Source: Methylobacterium sp. (GTDB lineage: Bacteria; Pseudomonadota; Alphaproteobacteria; Rhizobiales; Beijerinckiaceae). Taken from it: a stretch of DNA of 64,000 nt. Position numbers and translations under genes: made by a program. The notes beneath the pieces are model-generated. The model worked only from the letters and a program-made list of their open reading frames with translations. It was not told where the DNA came from and did not search any database. The DNA lies in assembly GCA_020252645.1 (NCBI GenBank), contig JADCCN010000001.1:1-64000 (forward strand), written 5' to 3'. Of this stretch, positions 62,079 to 64,000 are shown in pieces (the first letter of the stretch is position 1; the number at the start of each line of letters is the position of its first letter).

Positions 62079-62119
62079 TCCCCTTGCCCTTCCCCCTCTA
62101 AATCGCCATCCAGAAAGCC

Positions 62120-63997
62120 ATGCGCTATCCGCCCTCCATCCTTGAGGAGATCCGCGCCCGCCTGCCGATCTCGGCGGTGGTGGGGCGGCGCGTGCGCCTC
62201 GCCAAGGCGGGGCGGGAATGGCGCGGCCTCTCGCCCTTCAACGCCGAGAAGACGCCAAGCTTTTACGTGAACGACCAGAAGCAGTTCTATCATTGCTTCT
62301 CCTCCGGCAAGCATGGCGATATCTTCTCCTTTGTCATTGAAACGGAAGGACTTTCCTTTCCCGAAGCCGTGGAGCGGCTCGCCCATGAGGCGGGCGTTGC
62401 GCTGCCGAAGCTCACCGAGGAGACGGTCGAGCGCGAGAAGAAGCGCGCCGGCCTCGTTGAGGCTTTGGAAATGGCGGCAGCCTTCTTCGAGATGCAGCTG
62501 AAATCCGCGAAGGGCCGTGAGGCGCGCGCCTATCTTCAGGGGCGCGATCTCGGGAGCGATGTCATCGCCCGCTTCCGCCTGGGGTATGCGCCCGGCGAGC
62601 GCTACGCCTTGCGCGATCACCTCGCGGAGAAGGGCGTGTCTGCGGATGTGATGATCGAGGCTGGCCTGCTCGTCTCGGGCGAGGATATCGCCGTTCCCTA
62701 TGACCGTTTCCGCGATCGGGTGATCTTCCCGATCCAGGATGCGAAGGGCCGCGTCATCGCTTTCGGGGGACGCGCGCTCGCGAAGGACGTGCAGGCGAAA
62801 TACCTGAATTCGCCGGAGACGCCGGTCTTTCACAAGGGCGCGACGCTCTACAACCTCATCCGGGCACGCAAAGCGGCGCATGATGCCGGCACGATCTTCG
62901 TGGTTGAAGGTTATGTCGATTGCATCGCGCTCGATCGCGCAGGCCTCGCAAACGTCGTGGCTCCGCTCGGCACCGCGCTGACGGAGGATCAGCTGGGCCT
63001 GATCTGGCGCATCGCGCCGGAGCCGATCCTCTGTTTTGATGGTGACAAGGCGGGCTTGCGCGCGGCGCATCGCGCGCTCGATCTCGCCGTGCCGATGATC
63101 GCGGCGGGGAAAACCCTGCGCTTTGCCTTCCTGCCCGAGGGGCTTGACCCCGACGATCTTCTGCGCTCACGGGGCGCGGAAGCCCTGCGCGAGGCGCTCG
63201 CCAAGCCGCGCCCGCTCGTCGATGTGCTCTTCGAGCGCGAGATCGGCCGCGCGCCGCTCGAGACGCCGGAGCAGCGCGCCGATCTCGAGAAGCGCCTGTT
63301 CGGAACGGTCGCACGCATCGCGGATGATGATGTGAAGCGCCATTATCGCGACGCCATCTCCGAACGTCTGCGCGCGCTTTTCCGCCCGCAGCGAGAGCGG
63401 ACGCCCTATCGCGAGGGCAACCGCGGCGCGCGCGGGCCGGGCAACCGGCGCGGCGGATTGGGCTTTGGCGGTGGCTTTGGTGCGGAGATGCCGCTGGTGG
63501 CGTCAGAAGGCCTCAAGCGCAATGCCTTGTTCCGCCCCGCCTCCGTGCTGCAGCCGCGCGAGGCGGCTCTGGTGCTGGCGGCGGCTCATCACCCGGAATT
63601 GATCGAGACCGAGGCCGAGGCCATCGCCGAACTGGTGCTGGCCTCCCCGGAGGCGCGCACGATTCGCGGTGCGCTGCTCGATCTTGCGGCAGGCGGGGAG
63701 GGCGGCGATTTTGCAGGTCTTCTGGTGGCCCGGGGCTTCGCGGAACCCTTGCGTGCACTGGAGCTTGCGGCGAAAACCGAGGGTTGGACGCAACCCGGAA
63801 CGGTTTTTTCTCGCGTCCTGACCGCCTGGAGAGAGGCTTCCCACTTGCATGAGCGCCAATCCTTTCTAAATAGCGAGATCGAGGCAGTTTGCCGGGAAGT
63901 CGCCGATGACGGGGATGAAGAGCGATTCGAGCGTCTCAAGGCGCTTGTCCGGCGGCGCGAGGCGCAGCTGGATCCGGAGAACGGGCTGGGTGAATAA
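62120..63997 (+). CDS. dnaG: DNA primase
   Basis: Synthesises RNA primers at the replication fork. The 625-residue protein has an N-terminal zinc-finger-like domain (residues 1-100), the TOPRIM polymerase core (FVVEGYVDCIALDRAG, LCFDGDKAGLRAA) and a C-terminal helicase-binding domain. In the zinc-finger fold the usual ligands CPFH...CFGC are changed to S38/N41 (GLSPFNAEKTPSF) and C59/S62 (YHCFSSGKHGD), so only one Cys remains. I recall the same substitutions in other Hyphomicrobiales. A Gly/Arg-rich linker (about 430-455) lies between core and C-terminal domain. The gene ends two bases before the end of the window; rpoD usually follows. Confidence 0.95.
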   Translation: MRYPPSILEEIRARLPISAVVGRRVRLAKAGREWRGLSPFNAEKTPSFYVNDQKQFYHCFSSGKHGDIFSFVIETEGLSFPEAVERLAHEAGVALPKLTEETVEREKKRAGLVEALEMAAAFFEMQLKSAKGREARAYLQGRDLGSDVIARFRLGYAPGERYALRDHLAEKGVSADVMIEAGLLVSGEDIAVPYDRFRDRVIFPIQDAKGRVIAFGGRALAKDVQAKYLNSPETPVFHKGATLYNLIRARKAAHDAGTIFVVEGYVDCIALDRAGLANVVAPLGTALTEDQLGLIWRIAPEPILCFDGDKAGLRAAHRALDLAVPMIAAGKTLRFAFLPEGLDPDDLLRSRGAEALREALAKPRPLVDVLFEREIGRAPLETPEQRADLEKRLFGTVARIADDDVKRHYRDAISERLRALFRPQRERTPYREGNRGARGPGNRRGGLGFGGGFGAEMPLVASEGLKRNALFRPASVLQPREAALVLAAAHHPELIETEAEAIAELVLASPEARTIRGALLDLAAGGEGGDFAGLLVARGFAEPLRALELAAKTEGWTQPGTVFSRVLTAWREASHLHERQSFLNSEIEAVCREVADDGDEERFERLKALVRRREAQLDPENGLGE

Positions 63998-64000
63998 TGG

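Overview
This window is a 64 kb stretch of a GC-rich bacterial chromosome made almost entirely of core genes. Protein families, gene neighbourhoods (rplY-pth-ychF, uvrC-pgsA-moaD-moaE, lgt-MidA-type methyltransferase-pgeF, carA-yqeY-dnaG, carB-greA) and lineage-typical proteins (ELM1-like protein, YbjN, UbiK/BMFP, extensin-like lipoprotein, zinc-ligand-poor DnaG) point to an alphaproteobacterium, most probably Hyphomicrobiales (Rhizobiales). I saw no rRNA or tRNA gene, no CRISPR array, no insertion sequence and no prophage.

Layout. 0.2-4.8 kb (minus strand): nucleosidase, double hot-dog MaoC protein, small membrane protein, ychF, pth, rplY. 5-8.4 kb: a chemoreceptor, a GNAT acetyltransferase, and prs on the minus strand. 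8.4-12.7 kb: a lipoprotein, then uvrC-pgsA-(repeat)-moaD-moaE. 12.8-17.6 kb: a double-receiver regulator, ilvE divergent from a MarR gene with a palindromic operator candidate between them, then an OmpR-type regulator and its histidine kinase. 17.9-20.5 kb (minus): CsaA-like protein with a TetR gene, proC and ybjN. 20.9-24 kb: ubiK, lgt, MidA-type methyltransferase, pgeF. 24-28 kb: pteridine-reductase-like SDR and glycosyltransferase, outer membrane barrel, GST, rlmJ. 28-31 kb: RNase T2 with a conserved secreted partner, and an extensin-like lipoprotein. 31-36.4 kb: DUF2798-amidase pair, a 27-residue membrane peptide, two small secreted proteins, uvrB. 36.5-43 kb: SemiSWEET, PQQ-type sugar dehydrogenase, SbmA/BacA-like transporter, Bug-type binding protein, aminotransferase, M15-type peptidase. 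43-47 kb: EamA transporter, stand-alone Ada zinc domain, acyl-CoA ligase, MsrP. 47-52 kb: low-GC secreted orphan, LysR-trxB-ELM1, Lrp, a secreted protein, greA. 52-58 kb: carB, then lemA-M48-GtrA. 58-64 kb: methyltransferase, cytochrome c, carA, yqeY, brnTA toxin-antitoxin, dnaG.

The main non-coding theme is a family of short palindromic modules (called A-E here) that recur in at least seven intergenic places, alone or in mosaics. At five gene ends the repeat boundary itself supplies the TAG stop codon. They resemble the intergenic mosaic elements known from rhizobia and have no transposase nearby.

No single new multi-gene defence or metabolic system stands out. The observations most worth following are the repeat family and its stop-codon placement, the RNase T2/partner pair with a Glu-to-Gln change in the catalytic motif, the DnaG zinc-ligand loss, the stand-alone Ada-N protein, the 27-residue membrane peptide, and a possible small RNA between ybjN and ubiK.
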